From positions 9,920,001 through 9,984,000 of the forward strand of contig OZ176050.1 in NCBI GenBank assembly GCA_964247055.1: a stretch of 64,000 nucleotides of DNA, read 5' to 3'. A program made the position numbers and the translations under genes. Shown here piece by piece: positions 11,962 to 24,468 of this stretch. This DNA comes from Paragordius varius. Lineage: Eukaryota > Nematomorpha. The notes below the pieces were generated by a model, which did no database searches, was not told the DNA's origin, and worked only from the letters and a program-made list of their open reading frames with translations. Numbering within the stretch: the stretch's first letter is position 1; each line of letters opens with the position of its first letter.

Positions 11962-14882
11962 ATGGCAACTACGTTTCAGTATACGCCCGGTGACAATAGT
12001 AACCCTGCTATTAGTTTTAGAGTTGATTCCAATTGGGTTCAAAACAATAAATTAAAACGTTATTTTTCCGACATAACCAATTTCATTTCGACAAATTTCA
12101 ACTTTGATCAAAAATCTTGGGCAATTATATTTGCTATAGGTATGTCACCTTATTATTATTTTTGCAATTTGTTAAATAATAAGGGTATTTGTTAAAAAAA
12201 TACTATATAATAAAAAATCTTCATTCTGGCTTCATAATTTAGTATTTAGTTGCCAAACTCTATGTACTAACTACAGAAAAGCTAATTAAATTAATAAATC
12301 ATAATATTTATACAACTAAATAACTGACTCAGAGTGTCTGTAGATAAATAATATTAAAAAATTCTAACTATCATTTATCACAATTATTATAATATGGTTT
12401 TTACTTAGCCGTTTTTCACATGGTTAATGATTATTAGGTTTAGTGGGAATATCGCTTGCTTTCCTCCTAATTGGTTATGGTGCCATGTGTCTATCTGTCT
12501 TCTTTGGATTCATGTATCCCTTATATCTTTCGTGAGTGATTTATTTAAAAAAAAATTTTACATCCGCATTTTGCGTACGATTGCTTAGGCGTTAATATTG
12601 ATTTGAATATATTAACAAATTATTTTTTCCATGAATATATTTATTAAGGTATAAATAATGGGTGTTTGCTAGAAAAATGCAAAATTTTATATAATTGACT
12701 TATGCAAATTCACGTGCATCCCAATCTATCTCAATGATGTGAAGATTGAATTTAAATAGCTTGCTTATGTTTTCGTGAATATATAGCATTATTAGTGAAC
12801 TATATATAAAATTTAGCATTATTCAAATTTATTTATACGGTAGGCTCTATTAATTTTTGGTTTTTTGAGTTTATTCGTATGTGTGTGTATATATATAATG
12901 AAGTTATAAATATTCCTTATTTTAAAATATATATTTTAGCGGTACTCATTAGTATATAAAAATGCGATGTAAGAAATGTTTCAAATGTCCAGTTAATTAT
13001 AATAGAAATAGCTTTAAAACTTTGTAGGATTTCTTTGATTACTATTTTTGACCAAAACCTTGAAAATGTTGCATTATAATTTGTATATATATATTATATA
13101 TATATATATATACGGGTTCGTATCCATAAATTATTTTATAAAACAATTTATCTAGATTAAAAAATTTAATAATGTATTAGGCTTTTTACAATTCTTATTT
13201 TATTTTGTCAAGGCTTAATATATTGGAAGAAGGCAATAGTGAAGAGTATAAACCTTTACTCATCTATTGGACAGTCTATGCGTCGGTGAAAATGGTGGAT
13301 TGGATTACAGACATGGTCTTAGGAAGTTTCTTTTGGTATTGGATTGCAAAGGTTGTAAGTTTTTATCTTATGTTTTTGCTAGATATATGCAAAAATAATT
13401 TAACTAATTTTTTTTTTATGTTAATAAAATGCCACATGCTAATGCATAGTTTGATTTTGTTATAGAGTTTTAATTGTATTATCCAAACATTATATAAATT
13501 AATTAAATTTATTTTATTAGACACGGCGTAAAAAACACATTATACATATCCATTTTTTAATATAATTTGTGTCTTTGTTTGTTCACGTAACATTAGGCTT
13601 GTTTCCTGCTCTGGTGTGTTGGATATAGTCGAAAGTTCCCTGGAGCTTTGCGTTTGTACGAAGACGTACTCCAACCTTTTTACAAAGCTCATCACAGTTT
13701 GCTCAAAGAATTTGAGAAGACATGGGATTCAGTTATATCTAAAGTAAAAATAAACCAGCTACTGATTAATTATAGCTTATTAACCTCTTTGTGCTAAAAC
13801 TCATAAATACGGAACATAATAATGATATGTTTGGCAAAGTCCAAATATAGTTACAGTTGATCTAATTTTTCATTTTATAGTTTAATTAATGTATTTAGGT
13901 AAGACTTTTATGAATGTGGATACAATCGGGGTAGTTGACTAAACAAGCCCTATTTAGTATCATATGTTTTGAATGGGTCAAAAATATAGATAGCTTTAAA
14001 TGGTTTCATATGCCAATAGCAAAACTATGACCTGTTTATTTTTCTGCCTCTTTATTGTTTATAAAATATATAACAGTCTAAAATAAAATTAAGGACAAAT
14101 TATTAAACCATTTTCCTTTTTTAAGCTGTTAATGCATGAATAAAATATTAATGATGGAATCAACCCGGAAGCTTAAATTTATTTTAAATAGTAGTTTTTG
14201 CGCATACTTAAAAATTAGCCGTCAACCACCCTAATTATGTATCGAAGTGGAAAGGGTCTTTAAGGCCGAGTCTTAAACATTACTGTATTTAAACATAATT
14301 ATATATATATAACGAATCGAGAGCTATTATTGGCCATTTAGTTAATAGATTGGCTAAAAGTGGATTTAACTTACAAGTCTGTTGGCATCTGTTAAATTTT
14401 AATATTTATTGGTTATAACAAAACTAATCCTAACATTTTTATTGCAAATAGGCGCCACCGTATTTTTTTTTTACAGTACGCTGTGTGCTTATTTCACACT
14501 ATAGTCGGGCAATTTGCAACACAGTAGAGTATGGAAAAAAACAACAAAAATATTGAATAAAATTTACAAAGTAGTGTGAGAAAGGAAAAAATTGTTTATT
14601 CAACATTTTGTTTTTTTCATACACTAATGTGTTGCGAATCGCCCAATTATAGTGTCAAATAAGCAACTATTTAAATGCATACTGTAAATACGTAAGGTAA
14701 CTAATAAAATCAAAATAAGAGACATGATTAAATCTATTTCAACCTAATGAACAACCGAAATGGCTAATAATAGCTTTCCTTATTGTAATGTTTTTTAGAT
14801 TTTTGTGCTATCTAAAGAAAATGTCAAGAAAATGGCTACTCAAAATGAACTTTCTCTCACAAGAGAATTAAAACTAAAATAG
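11962..14882 (+). CDS. REEP5/6 (DP1/Yop1/HVA22 family) ER-shaping protein, complete
   Basis: REEP5/Yop1 proteins insert hairpins into the endoplasmic reticulum membrane and shape tubules. Exons: 11962-12139, 12438-12531, 13213-13351, 13597-13743, 14799-14882; 214 codons including stop (human REEP5 189 aa). Visible: a hydrophobic hairpin (GLVGISLAFLLIGYGAMCLS, then FFGFMYPLYLS), a second hydrophobic unit (YWTVYASVKMVDWITD, FFWYWIAKACFLLWC) and the family signature FPGALRLYEDVLQPF. The C-terminal exon is short and charged. Exon 3 could instead end at 13354, using the better donor GTAAGT; I chose 13351 because K-A-C-F-L-L-W then aligns without a gap to human K-C-G-F-L-L-W. It belongs to the REEP5/6 branch by length; which paralogue is not settled. 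Confidence 0.93.
13085..13111. repeat. (TA)n microsatellite in a REEP intron
   Basis: An uninterrupted or nearly uninterrupted TA run interrupts the intron before exon 3. No function is implied. Confidence 0.8.
13915..14250. repeat. Inverted-repeat MITE in the last REEP intron
   Basis: GGATACAATCGGGGTAGTTGAC near 13918 pairs with GTCAACCACCCTAATTATGTATC near 14220. The arms are about 30 bp, the interior has no open frame, and the element lies wholly in the intron between exons 4 and 5. Confidence 0.55.
14316..14780. repeat. MITE with a second MITE nested inside (14473-14694)
   Basis: The outer arms are GAGCTATTATTGGCCATTTAG near 14318 and GAAATGGCTAATAATAGC near 14757. Inside lies a tight hairpin element whose arms start TACAGTACGC (14473) and end GCATACTGTA (14694), each about 100 bp and nearly complementary. 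The nested element has the TA-ended look of Tc1/mariner-type MITEs. The nesting orders the insertions: outer first, inner later. Confidence 0.6.
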
Positions 14883-16635
14883 CAAAAAGATGATAAAGTA
14901 CAATGGTTTCAAACAAATAATTAATTAATTTAATTTACACTTTATTGTTACAATATCTAAAAAAGCTGTTGCAACTCCTCGCAATGTTTACAACACAATA
15001 AATGTTTTCCTTTTCTCAACAAATAAAACCACACTTATTGTAAAATTTTGATAAATATTAGTTATTATCATCGTTTGTTAACTTATAATGACATGTTACT
15101 CAATAGATTAATCAATCAGCGATCAAAGTTTAACAAACAAATCTACCTTGAACAACTGTATTATTTGTTGATAAGGTGGATTAATAGATTAAATACATTT
15201 AACATTTTTCAAAATATTGTGACACGTTTGATAAATTATATATATAACAGATGAGCGATAATTGCTTTATTGAAATTTTACGGATATTTTAATCTGCTGA
15301 AGCAACCATATTTTAAGGTTAAAATTAAAACAACCACACTAAAAAGTAGTTAGACCTAAGGCTACACCTCAGTGTGTAGAAAAAAATTATATGATGACTT
15401 GAATGTTTCAATTTAAAGTTTACATGCTAAACATATCATTTCAGAGTTAAGATAAAATTTAAACTGTTTAAGTTGAGAAACAATTTTGAATAATTGACCT
15501 TGACACTTTCAGCCAATTTTTAATCGTTCATAGTTATAAATCCTATTTAAGATAGTTTTATTTTTTAAATGAAAATAAAGGAGGGGATTATGGTCACGTT
15601 ATAAAATTTATATCCACTGAAAAAAATTTAATAATATTTTTAAGGAATGCACAAGTTGTTTAATATTATTTCTTTATAATTATTTTGCTTGAATGTATAA
15701 TTTCCCAAGACAATTATTATTAAATGGTGTAAATTATTATTTTTATTATTATTATTCCAACCTTTCATATTTACATATGTGTCAGTCCATGTTGTTTATG
15801 TTTCCTTTCTTGGTTGGGAGGGAAAAATTACTAAACTATAAAATATGTACTGACTTTTTCGAGCAAAAAATTGCGTTTTAATTTATTTTGATCCTAACAA
15901 ATTATTAAAATATGTTTTTTCGGTATTTTCCTGAGAGCATACACATAAATAATTTTATTTTTTATGTTTGACAGTTTGCACTTTTGATCGTTCCGTTTTT
16001 TTTGGTTAATATGAAAAATATATTTTTTTTATTAATTTTAATGTATAAATATTTTTTTGTGCAATATAATTTTTGTTAGGCGCCTCTATTTAAACTACAA
16101 TAATTTGTTAATTCATAACTATAAAAGTAGAAATTTTTTTGACCATATGTTTTGGCTGTCAAAATGTTTAAATGAAGCTCAAAAAAATATCCGAAATAAT
16201 AACAAAAAATTATATTCTAAAATAATTTCCCCCATTCATGTTTTCCGTGTAAATTATATTTTTTTCTAAAAAATAAACAACAAAGCTTTTATCAAAAATT
16301 TCCACATCTATTTTGTTGTACTATATAGGTTATTATTATAAATAAATTATCGTTGTGAAAGCTTTAAATATTTTATACCAATTTTTAAAGTAAATTTTTG
16401 AAATCGGAAAAATATTTGTCCAAAATAAATTACTTTGACCCTGGTTAATTTCGCAAATGTTGGGATTCGGTAACCACCATTTGAAATAACTTATGTTATG
16501 GCTTATGCCTAAATTAATTTTTATAAAAATAGTTTACTTGTCCATTTTTTGAATGACGCTTAAAATATTTAAGTTTCCTATAATTATCTTGACCGAATAC
16601 TCAACAAATAAAGAGGTAATAAATATTAATTATTA
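14883..16635. other. Intergenic, nothing recognised
   Basis: AT-rich spacer between REEP and the DNA transposon. Short open frames such as 15048-15254 and 16057-16269 are low-complexity, lysine- and asparagine-rich translations without family resemblance or splice structure. No RNA gene was seen. Confidence 0.5.
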
Positions 16636-16993
16636 CACTGTGCAACAAATTTTATCCTTTTCTTTTAGACCAGAGTGAAAATTACGATATCTTATAGAGA
16701 ATTTTTTTCTGAAAATAATGATATATTTATTATTTTCCTAGCACATTTTCACGAGCCGCTAAAAGGTTTCAAAAATCCAAAAACCATCAAAAATGCCTGT
16801 TTTTGTAACCCTATAACTTTTTGAATTATATAGCTTATTATATTTTTTGGTGGGAATATTACAAATTATATTTTAAAATTCATGTAACATTTTAAAATTT
16901 TTAAAAGTCTCTACTACTTTTTGATTTATTTGGAAAAAACGAAACTTAGCTCCAAAAAAATAGCGTTTCAAAACAATGAAAAATTAAAAGACC
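16636..16993 (+). repeat. Left terminal inverted repeat of the transposon
   Basis: Starts CACTGTGCAACAAATTTT and is matched by the reverse complement of 19944-20290. It has about 14 extra bases close to the tip compared with the right arm. Confidence 0.9.
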
Positions 16994-17564
16994 TACTGGC
17001 ATCATTTGATTGACAGCTTTTCATTATACATTACTAAAATAATAAAATTTGTTTTTTTCTAAATATGAAAAATAGTATATATATTCAATGTTATAATAAA
17101 TTTAATATTAAAATGGTAATATTTTTAAATTTATTAATATTAATGGATAATAAACTCTGTGTTTGAATTAATATTATATGATTTTTAGTAATATTTCAAT
17201 TATGTTATTATATACTTGTTATTAATTTAAAAGTAAATTTAGTTATTCTAAAATAAGGTTTTAAAAATTTAATACAGAAATGATTTCAAAATTATAAATA
17301 TATTAAAATATTTTTAATTAAAACACAATATACGAATATATTTATTATTAAAATTGATACTTGTTACATATTAATTGCATATATCAAATTTAAATTGTGT
17401 ATAACCATATTAAATGCATAAAAATATTTATTATGAAAATTGATAAATGTTACATATTAATTGCATCAATATATCATATTTATTACATGTTAAATAAAAT
17501 AAATGCATTAATTTATAAATTTGTATCAGATATTATAACATTATATATTATACAAGTATGAAAA

Positions 17565-19476
17565 TTATTTTAAAAAGAAACATTTTTTGTAATTTTTCAG
17601 TTTATGATCTATATCAGGAACGCGATAAAGTGTCCAAATATAATCTGCCAACATCGCCGTATCACATTTCCCGTGATATCTATCTTCCATAGCTAAAATC
17701 TCCTGATGGAAGCGCTCCCCCTGTTCATCACTAAATGCCCCTAAGTTATCTGGAAAATACTCCAGATGAGCATGAAGGAAGTGAATTTTAAGAGACATGC
17801 GCACTCCAAACTCCTGAAAACATTTCATCATTTCGGCCACACCATCCTTATAACACGGGGATTTGACATTTCCTTAAAAAGTGATGTTCAATATATTATT
17901 ATTTTTTTAAAGAATTAGATATAACAAAAATTACCTAAGAAATTTCGGCAAACCCATATTACAGATTTCCAAGTTCTTAATTCTATATCACCCAAAAGTG
18001 ACATAAACTTATCATCATCAAATAATTTCCTTATCTGAGGGCCGACAAAAATACCCTCTTTAATCTTAGAGTCCGATATCTTGGGAAATATCTGACTAAG
18101 ATATTGAAATCCACGAGTGTCTAACTTCGCCATTGCTTTGACCAGATTTTTTACTAATCCAAGCTTTATATGTAACGGCGGAAGTAATATATTTTTTGTA
18201 TCTAACAGAGGAATTCGGCCTATGCTAAAATTACCTGGAGCATAATCATTACGCATAGGAAAGATTTTTTGATAATGATTTGTTGTATCCCTGCTATCCC
18301 AGCAACAGAGAAAACAACAAAATTTAACAAAACCAAAATTAAGACCTGCTAGAATTGCGGTTACTTTTAAATCCGTACAAATTTGCCACTGAAACTTCGG
18401 ATATTGTAACAACGTCAAAAATTTAGATAAATTTTCGTAGTTTTCCTTTTTGCAACGAGCATATGCAACAGGAATACTCGGTAAGTTGTTGTTATTATCC
18501 AAAAGGACGGCTTTAAAACTTGTTTTGGATGAATCCAAAAACAAACGCCATTCTTTGGGTTCCATTGGATATTGCAGGAAATTGAACATTCCCTCAATGT
18601 CCTGACAAAAAGTTATACCATCTTCTTCATTAAAATATTTCGTGAGATGGTCACTGCGCCCTCTATAGGATGTGCGCACACCAAAATCCAATGCATCATA
18701 TTCCGCAAGTCGAGAACCTTTAAATATAAAATACTATACCAAGGACATCAGCGTTTCGTTTGGATAAATTTAAATCTTTAACCAAATTATCCAATGCATT
18801 TTGATTCATTTTACGTTTTACTATAGTTAGACGGGAAGTGGTGGATAAAGTTTCAACGTCGTCAGAAATTATATCAGTGTTTTCTTCCTGCCCGCTAAAA
18901 ATGGGGGGTGTAGTGGACGAAGTATTGGCATATAAAATTTGTTTTTTAGCAGATTTGTTGAATTTGGAAATGTTAGAACAGCAAAAATAGCAATCCGTTA
19001 TATGGTCTTTCGGTTCATGCCAGACCATAGGTTCTTCAATTTTCAAAATTTTTTTATCAGGCCATGCCAATAAACCATTGTAGCATGTTTGACATAATGA
19101 ATGCGGGCTCCATGGCTTGTCTTGGTCCATTAAAGGTAGATTGAATTTCGCCTCGTAGGCAGCTTTAGCCCTTTCACTTATTTTTCGTCTTCGTGAGTTT
19201 CTGAATATGTATTGTCCACAGACGTGGCAAAACGAATTAGGGTCCCTCAAACATTTGCGCCGCTAAAAATAAATGCATATAATAACTTCACCTGTAACAA
19301 CGCGACAGAAATACTGTTTCAAGTTATGTTATGGATTGAAAAATGTAATTAAATTTTATTTAAACGTGCCACAATTAATAAAGGGTAAATTTAAATTAAA
19401 AAAATTGATTATATTGAATTTATTTAACTATAAAATGTTCTAATATAATATAAAAAATCACCTCATTGGAATTCAT
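17565..19476 (-). CDS. Transposase-like protein of the TIR element, four exons
   Basis: Exons from the start: 19462-19476, 18740-19262, 17935-18717, 17565-17872; 543 codons including stop, no internal stops. It matches a protein family I know as many uncharacterised repeat-encoded proteins in arthropods and Hydra. Order: N-terminal zinc-binding pairs (CHVCG; WSPHSLCQTCY; CYFCC); EWRLFLDSSK, whose D may be catalytic; ICTDLKV, a likely second D; then CCFLCCWDSR and LPPLHIKLG, the C-x-x-C plus H pattern seen in several DDE transposase superfamilies; and near the C terminus GAFSDEQGERFHQEI, a candidate catalytic E. The triad assignment is inference. The first exon would code only MNSNE. One intron, 18718-18739, is only 22 nt. 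Confidence 0.85.
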
Positions 19477-19943
19477 GGATATAAAATTTATGAAAGTTAT
19501 TTCCGGGAAAAAAACAAATGAATGCCTTTTTTGCTTTTCTGTTAGTTCAACATTTCAGTTTATATATATTTGCATGTTTATATTTTTTGTTTGTTGAAAA
19601 AAACTTTCGTATATTAAAAAACAAAATTTCATGATTCATATAATCACGTACAATACATAATAAATAAATTTGCATGTTTAAAATTAATTTTTAATTATAA
19701 ATAATATATATCAAATTAATATTATATATTTATTATTTTATTAATTATTTTATAAATATACTTGATTTATTCCTAAAATTAATATTTACATTTTTTAATT
19801 AATATTAACATATATTTATTATTTTATTAATTAAACTATAAATATACTAATTTATTCCTAAAATTAATATTTACATTTTTTAATTAATATTAACATTAAA
19901 TTTTTCCATTTTGTTATGTATTAAAAATGGTATGGTGCCTGCA

Positions 19944-20290
19944 CGTCTCTTAATTTTTCATTGTTTTGAAACGCTATTTTTTTGGAGCTAAGTTTCGTTT
20001 TTTCCAAATAAATCAAAAAGTAGTAGAGACTTTTAAAAATTTTAAAATGTTACATGAATTTTAAAATATAATTTGTAATATCCTCCAAAAAATAAATAAT
20101 AAGCTATAAAATTCAAAAAATTATAGGGTTACAAAAACAGGCATTTTTGATGGTTTTTGGATTTTTGAAACCTTTTAGCGGCTCGTGAAAATGTGCTAGG
20201 AAAATATTAAATATATCATTATTTTCAGAAAAAAATTCTCTATAAGATGTAGTAATTTTCACTCTGGTCTAAAAATCGTGTTGCACAGTG
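19944..20290 (-). repeat. Right terminal inverted repeat of the transposon
   Basis: Reverse complement starts CACTGTGCAACACG and then follows the left arm closely through AAACGAAACTTAGCTCC and TTTCAAAACAATGAAAAATT. Confidence 0.9.
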
Positions 20291-21051
20291 TTATTAAACC
20301 CAATCGACTTTTGGAAAAAGTATATATTGTTCCATTACGGCTTAATATAATGTCGTCATACTAGTATAAATTCATTCATTTGACTCCTATTTTCTCAAAA
20401 GAATAGCTAATGATGTGAATCAAAAATATAAAATTATTTCCTATTGAGTATTTTCATGGTGTTATAATTTTACTGTTTTTTAATAATTTGGTATCATTGT
20501 GTGTAATTAAACCTCCTATCCAATAACTTCTATTAAAAACCGTATATGATTGCTCGTCTCATAATTGGAAACTCATAACAATTATAATAATAAATTTGTT
20601 GATATAAAACAAAAATATAATTCAAAGATGTTTGCATTGGTTTAATTTTATTATATGGCTCTGACATCTATATAAATATTTGAAGTCTTAAAAGGTACAA
20701 AATGAACTCCGAAATTTAAGACATTACGTGTAATTTATATACTTCTAATATATATTATATTTGGTAATTACAGAAGTTTTCAAAAGAAAAAAATTTAGTT
20801 TTTTACTGCATGAATGATATTTATTAATGTAAGTGTAATTAAAAAACATAAGCATAAGCACGTAAGTATGTAAGTATTACTTACGCCCTTACTTTAATAT
20901 GGGTCGTAATCAACGCTTATGAAGTTATATATATTCATATATAAATATATAATACCGATTTCGCAAGTTATAGCGATGAATATAGATGATTTTTTATATG
21001 TAAAATATTTTTCCAATAATACATTAATGGAAGTTTTTAATGTTTTTTGAG
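20291..21051. other. Intergenic, possible upstream part of the next gene
   Basis: AT-rich. A short open stretch from ATG 20976 (MNIDDFLYVKYFSNN) reads toward the next exon in the same frame but meets a stop first, and no donor in the right phase was found. It may be the first exon of the gene at 21052 or chance. Confidence 0.35.
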
Positions 21052-21429
21052 TCTACGAGAGAGCCTCAACACCTAAAAATTGTAGCAAGTGTGAAAAATT
21101 ACCCGCTTTTCACACTGCAGCAAATTTAAACAGTAACCTTTGGGGAGCGCAATATTTTGATGATAAGGAAAGCGTAAAAAAACTTAAGAACCAAAGCCCT
21201 AAAAAAAATACCACAATACCTATTTCGAATAAAAAGTTGTCGGATAGTACCATTTTTATCATTTATTTTTTATATATATAGGTTACTTTTGGCATAATTA
21301 GATTATGATAAAAACTATATGTATTTAAGAACTTGTGATTTCACCCAAAAAAACTCCAGGATAGGTTTACTGTGGTTACATCAATCAAATAAAATGATTC
21401 ACCAGCAAAGAATATTAGAATTATCTAAA
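21052..21429 (+). CDS. Unrecognised spliced gene, 3' two exons
   Basis: Exon 21052-21246 and exon 21302-21429 join in phase across a 55-nt GT-AG intron and end in TAA 21427-21429. The translation is hydrophilic and protein-like: VYERASTPKNCSKCEKLPAF near the start with a CxxC pair, then NLNSNLWGAQYFDDKESV, a lysine-rich linker, NYMYLRTCDFTQKNSRIG and LLWLHQSNKMIHQQRILEII. The single CxxC with a later C could bind metal. I do not recognise the family. The 5' end is unresolved: the acceptor before 21052 is GAG rather than the usual YAG. No signal peptide or membrane segment is seen in this part. Confidence 0.55.
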
Positions 21430-22584
21430 AAAATAACCGATTTAAAGTTTCTTATTTTTTAAAAGTGTAAAGACTTAACTTGTTTATCAAACCCATAAAA
21501 ACTTTGACACTCGCCTACCCAGCGGGGCATGGAAAAATGCCTATTTTTGGGGTTCAAAATCAGGTAGATCACACAAACAGTATAGATGCCCTGAGAGTTC
21601 CCCGATCTGCAAAAAGAGTTTTAATAATTTGGATTTTTTGAGTGATAACTACATTTTTACAGATTATAAGCGGAAACTAAATTATATTTCATGGGTCTCT
21701 TTACGAAAAAATAATGATTAGACTTAACATATTTTATATCTTATTAATAGCTAAAAATATTATTTCGTTTCTAACGGGGTTTCATCTAAATGTCATTTCA
21801 TGGTGGATCATAATTTTCTAGCACTTATAAAGATAATCCTTTCTAAAAAGTCATTTAATTACATAAAATTAATAGATTCTCATGCATTATTTATGAATTT
21901 AAACAATTATATTAATATAACTAACCATTTGTCATTTAAGAAACAACTTTCTAAATCTTGATAACAAAATACGCTTGTCTATAAATAATGGAAACCGGGT
22001 ATTTTACAGATTCCTGAAACTTAATCAAGTTAATGTGCAACATTATCAATTACCTTATACATAGGTTTTATAATCGCAACAGATTTAGAAATCTGTCAGA
22101 TATGGCTGGGAATTTTTTCAAAATCTTTGACGAGGAAAACCAATTTAATAATATAATTTATTAATTTTTGTTAACCATAAGTTAATGAAAATTATCAAAT
22201 ATTATAATATAAGTATTTGTTATAAAGGTTCGAACAAAATTGTTTTTTGGCATAAAAAAATTACATACATAAAAATATGACGATAAAATTGATATAATGT
22301 GAAAATCCCTTTTCGATGGTAATATTAATAATTTTATAATATAATTGGGATAAAATAACACAAAACAGAGACATATATGGGAAAAGAGAGCAAGCGCTAT
22401 ATATGCTCAATTTCATTCATGACAAATGACGTTGCGGTGTCAGAAACGAATCATTATATATATACTTTTTTTTGTCAATTTAGGGAATATCATGTATAAT
22501 AATAAATATAACTGAGTGATCAAATATGATAGATATTTGGAAAAGATAAGAATTGTTATCTAATAAAAAATTCCCTAGTGTAAC
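21430..22584. other. Intergenic, nothing recognised
   Basis: Convergent spacer between the unrecognised gene (+) and the receptor gene (-). It includes a slightly GC-richer patch at about 21510-21620, without open frame or inverted repeat that I could confirm. Confidence 0.5.
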
Positions 22585-24405
22585 TTAATGTTGAATATTT
22601 CGCATAGATGCCGCCGGATATAAATTACGGTAATTCTTTAAATGATGCTGATGATGCTTACTATGGTTATAACGATATGGTTTAAGGTTACCATTTTGCA
22701 AGGGTTGTTCTATCATAATTTCTTTTACCATTATTTCTTTAACTCTAAAATACAAATAGGCATAAAATAGTTTTCTATAATAAGTTTAAGTAATTATTGC
22801 ATTAGGATGCAAAAGGCCATTAAAATTTAATTTGAAATTTTGAATTTTTAAAAATTAAGACACCTTTGCTTAGTGTGCCTAATTGGATCACGACGCGCCC
22901 ATTATGGTAAACAACATATGGTTTTAAATGTCATACATTTAATCAAATATTCTTTAAATATTACTAACTTAAAAGCCCAATAAAATTATTGATAAACCTT
23001 TAAAAATTATTTTTTTTTAAATAATATTATTGTTTTTATTATGAAATATGAATTAATAATAATTTTAGAAAAAAATGTAACGTCAACAATTCTTTTTACC
23101 CTTTCATCAGATGCATGCCGGACTAATTGTCAATATATAACCAATTAATGCAATTTAAGCTTAATCACCTGTAACAATAGTGTTAGTGTTAATAAACAAA
23201 AATATTAGCTAAATTACCCTTGATGATATTTTTTGTCAATGTTTTTGGCCACATAATAATGATAAGGATATTGTCGTCCACGTTTATGTATGCGTCGATT
23301 TCGTGAAAAGTAATGCTTCAATTGTTTGCGAAATTTTGGATTTAAAAAACAGTAGGAGATTGGATTACAACAAGCAGACACGTAACTGATGAGATGTATA
23401 ACGGAAATAAGGGTGGAACCGCGGAGTCGGTCTAATAACGTCGTAGGACTGTGCACGTACCATGTTGTAATGATGTACAACGGTGTCCAACATATAAAAA
23501 ATTCGAGTACCACAATGCATAACATTCCAATGATACGCCTTTTAACCTGAAAACTACGGAGGGCCGCACTCTCACTCGCATATCTTCGGACCACAGTGAT
23601 TGGAGATGCTTCTTCTTTCCCAGCTAAATTGGTTACAATGATTGCATTATTAATATTATTTTTGGGTATATTGTTGTTGGTTGCTGTTGTACTAATCGAT
23701 CCTCGATAATTAAAGGTGTGCTAGGGGAAAAAATGTAAGCAATTATGTTGAGTTTAAAAAACTTTAAATGGTGTAAGCATGTGCAAACATTCAAAAATTT
23801 ACGATAGATAAAATTAACTTAGTACATAAATTTGAACAATTATGGTGATTGATGGAAAGAGGATGTCCTAACTGTATTAAATGAACCGGTTAAATTAGAC
23901 GCACACAAAATCTAATAAGCGATAAATTAAAAAAACATCGAAAATTTATATTTTTTGGAACCAATTAATTACGTTTTATTCACCTGAAAATTGTAATACG
24001 TGCGGTTAAAGTTAGATAATCAATTTTAGCGGTTGTTTTGTATTTAATTTTTGTTAAATCCGAAGCTTAACTCATTTTTACATTGGGTATCAGCACTTAA
24101 GGTTACTATATAAATCGATAAATCATGATAAAAAATGTGTAAGTTTTTAAAAATATATATTTAAATAGATCACAATATCCATGCGATTTATATTTTTTTT
24201 AAAACTGATGTACTATATTTAACCACGGAAATGTTATTTTTCTACCATAAAAAATTTTATTATTATTTTTTCAATTATTTATTTTTAATTAATTTTAATG
24301 TCTCCAAGCAAATAATACCATCTATACAATATGTATACTGTGTTGGTAGGAGTATTATTATTTCTACGCAGTTGGAATTTCATATTTAATTAAGAATTCA
24401 AAGAA

Positions 24406-24468
<63 letters not shown>

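Larger units (their letters stand above)
16636..20290 (-). mobile_element. DNA transposon with long TIRs and a spliced transposase-like gene
   Basis: The left arm (16636 to about 16993) and right arm (about 19944 to 20290) are inverted copies of roughly 350 bp that differ at few positions apart from a short insertion near the left tip. The tips read CACTGTGCAACA. TTATTA flanks both sides (16630-16635, 20291-20296), so the target duplication is TTA or TTATTA. CACTR ends with a 3-bp duplication resemble the CACTA/EnSpm (CMC) superfamily; CACTGTG also fits the CACWRTG ends of Transib. Between the arms, on the minus strand, is one intact spliced gene. Near-identical arms and an open frame suggest recent activity. 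Superfamily assignment is tentative. Confidence 0.9.
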
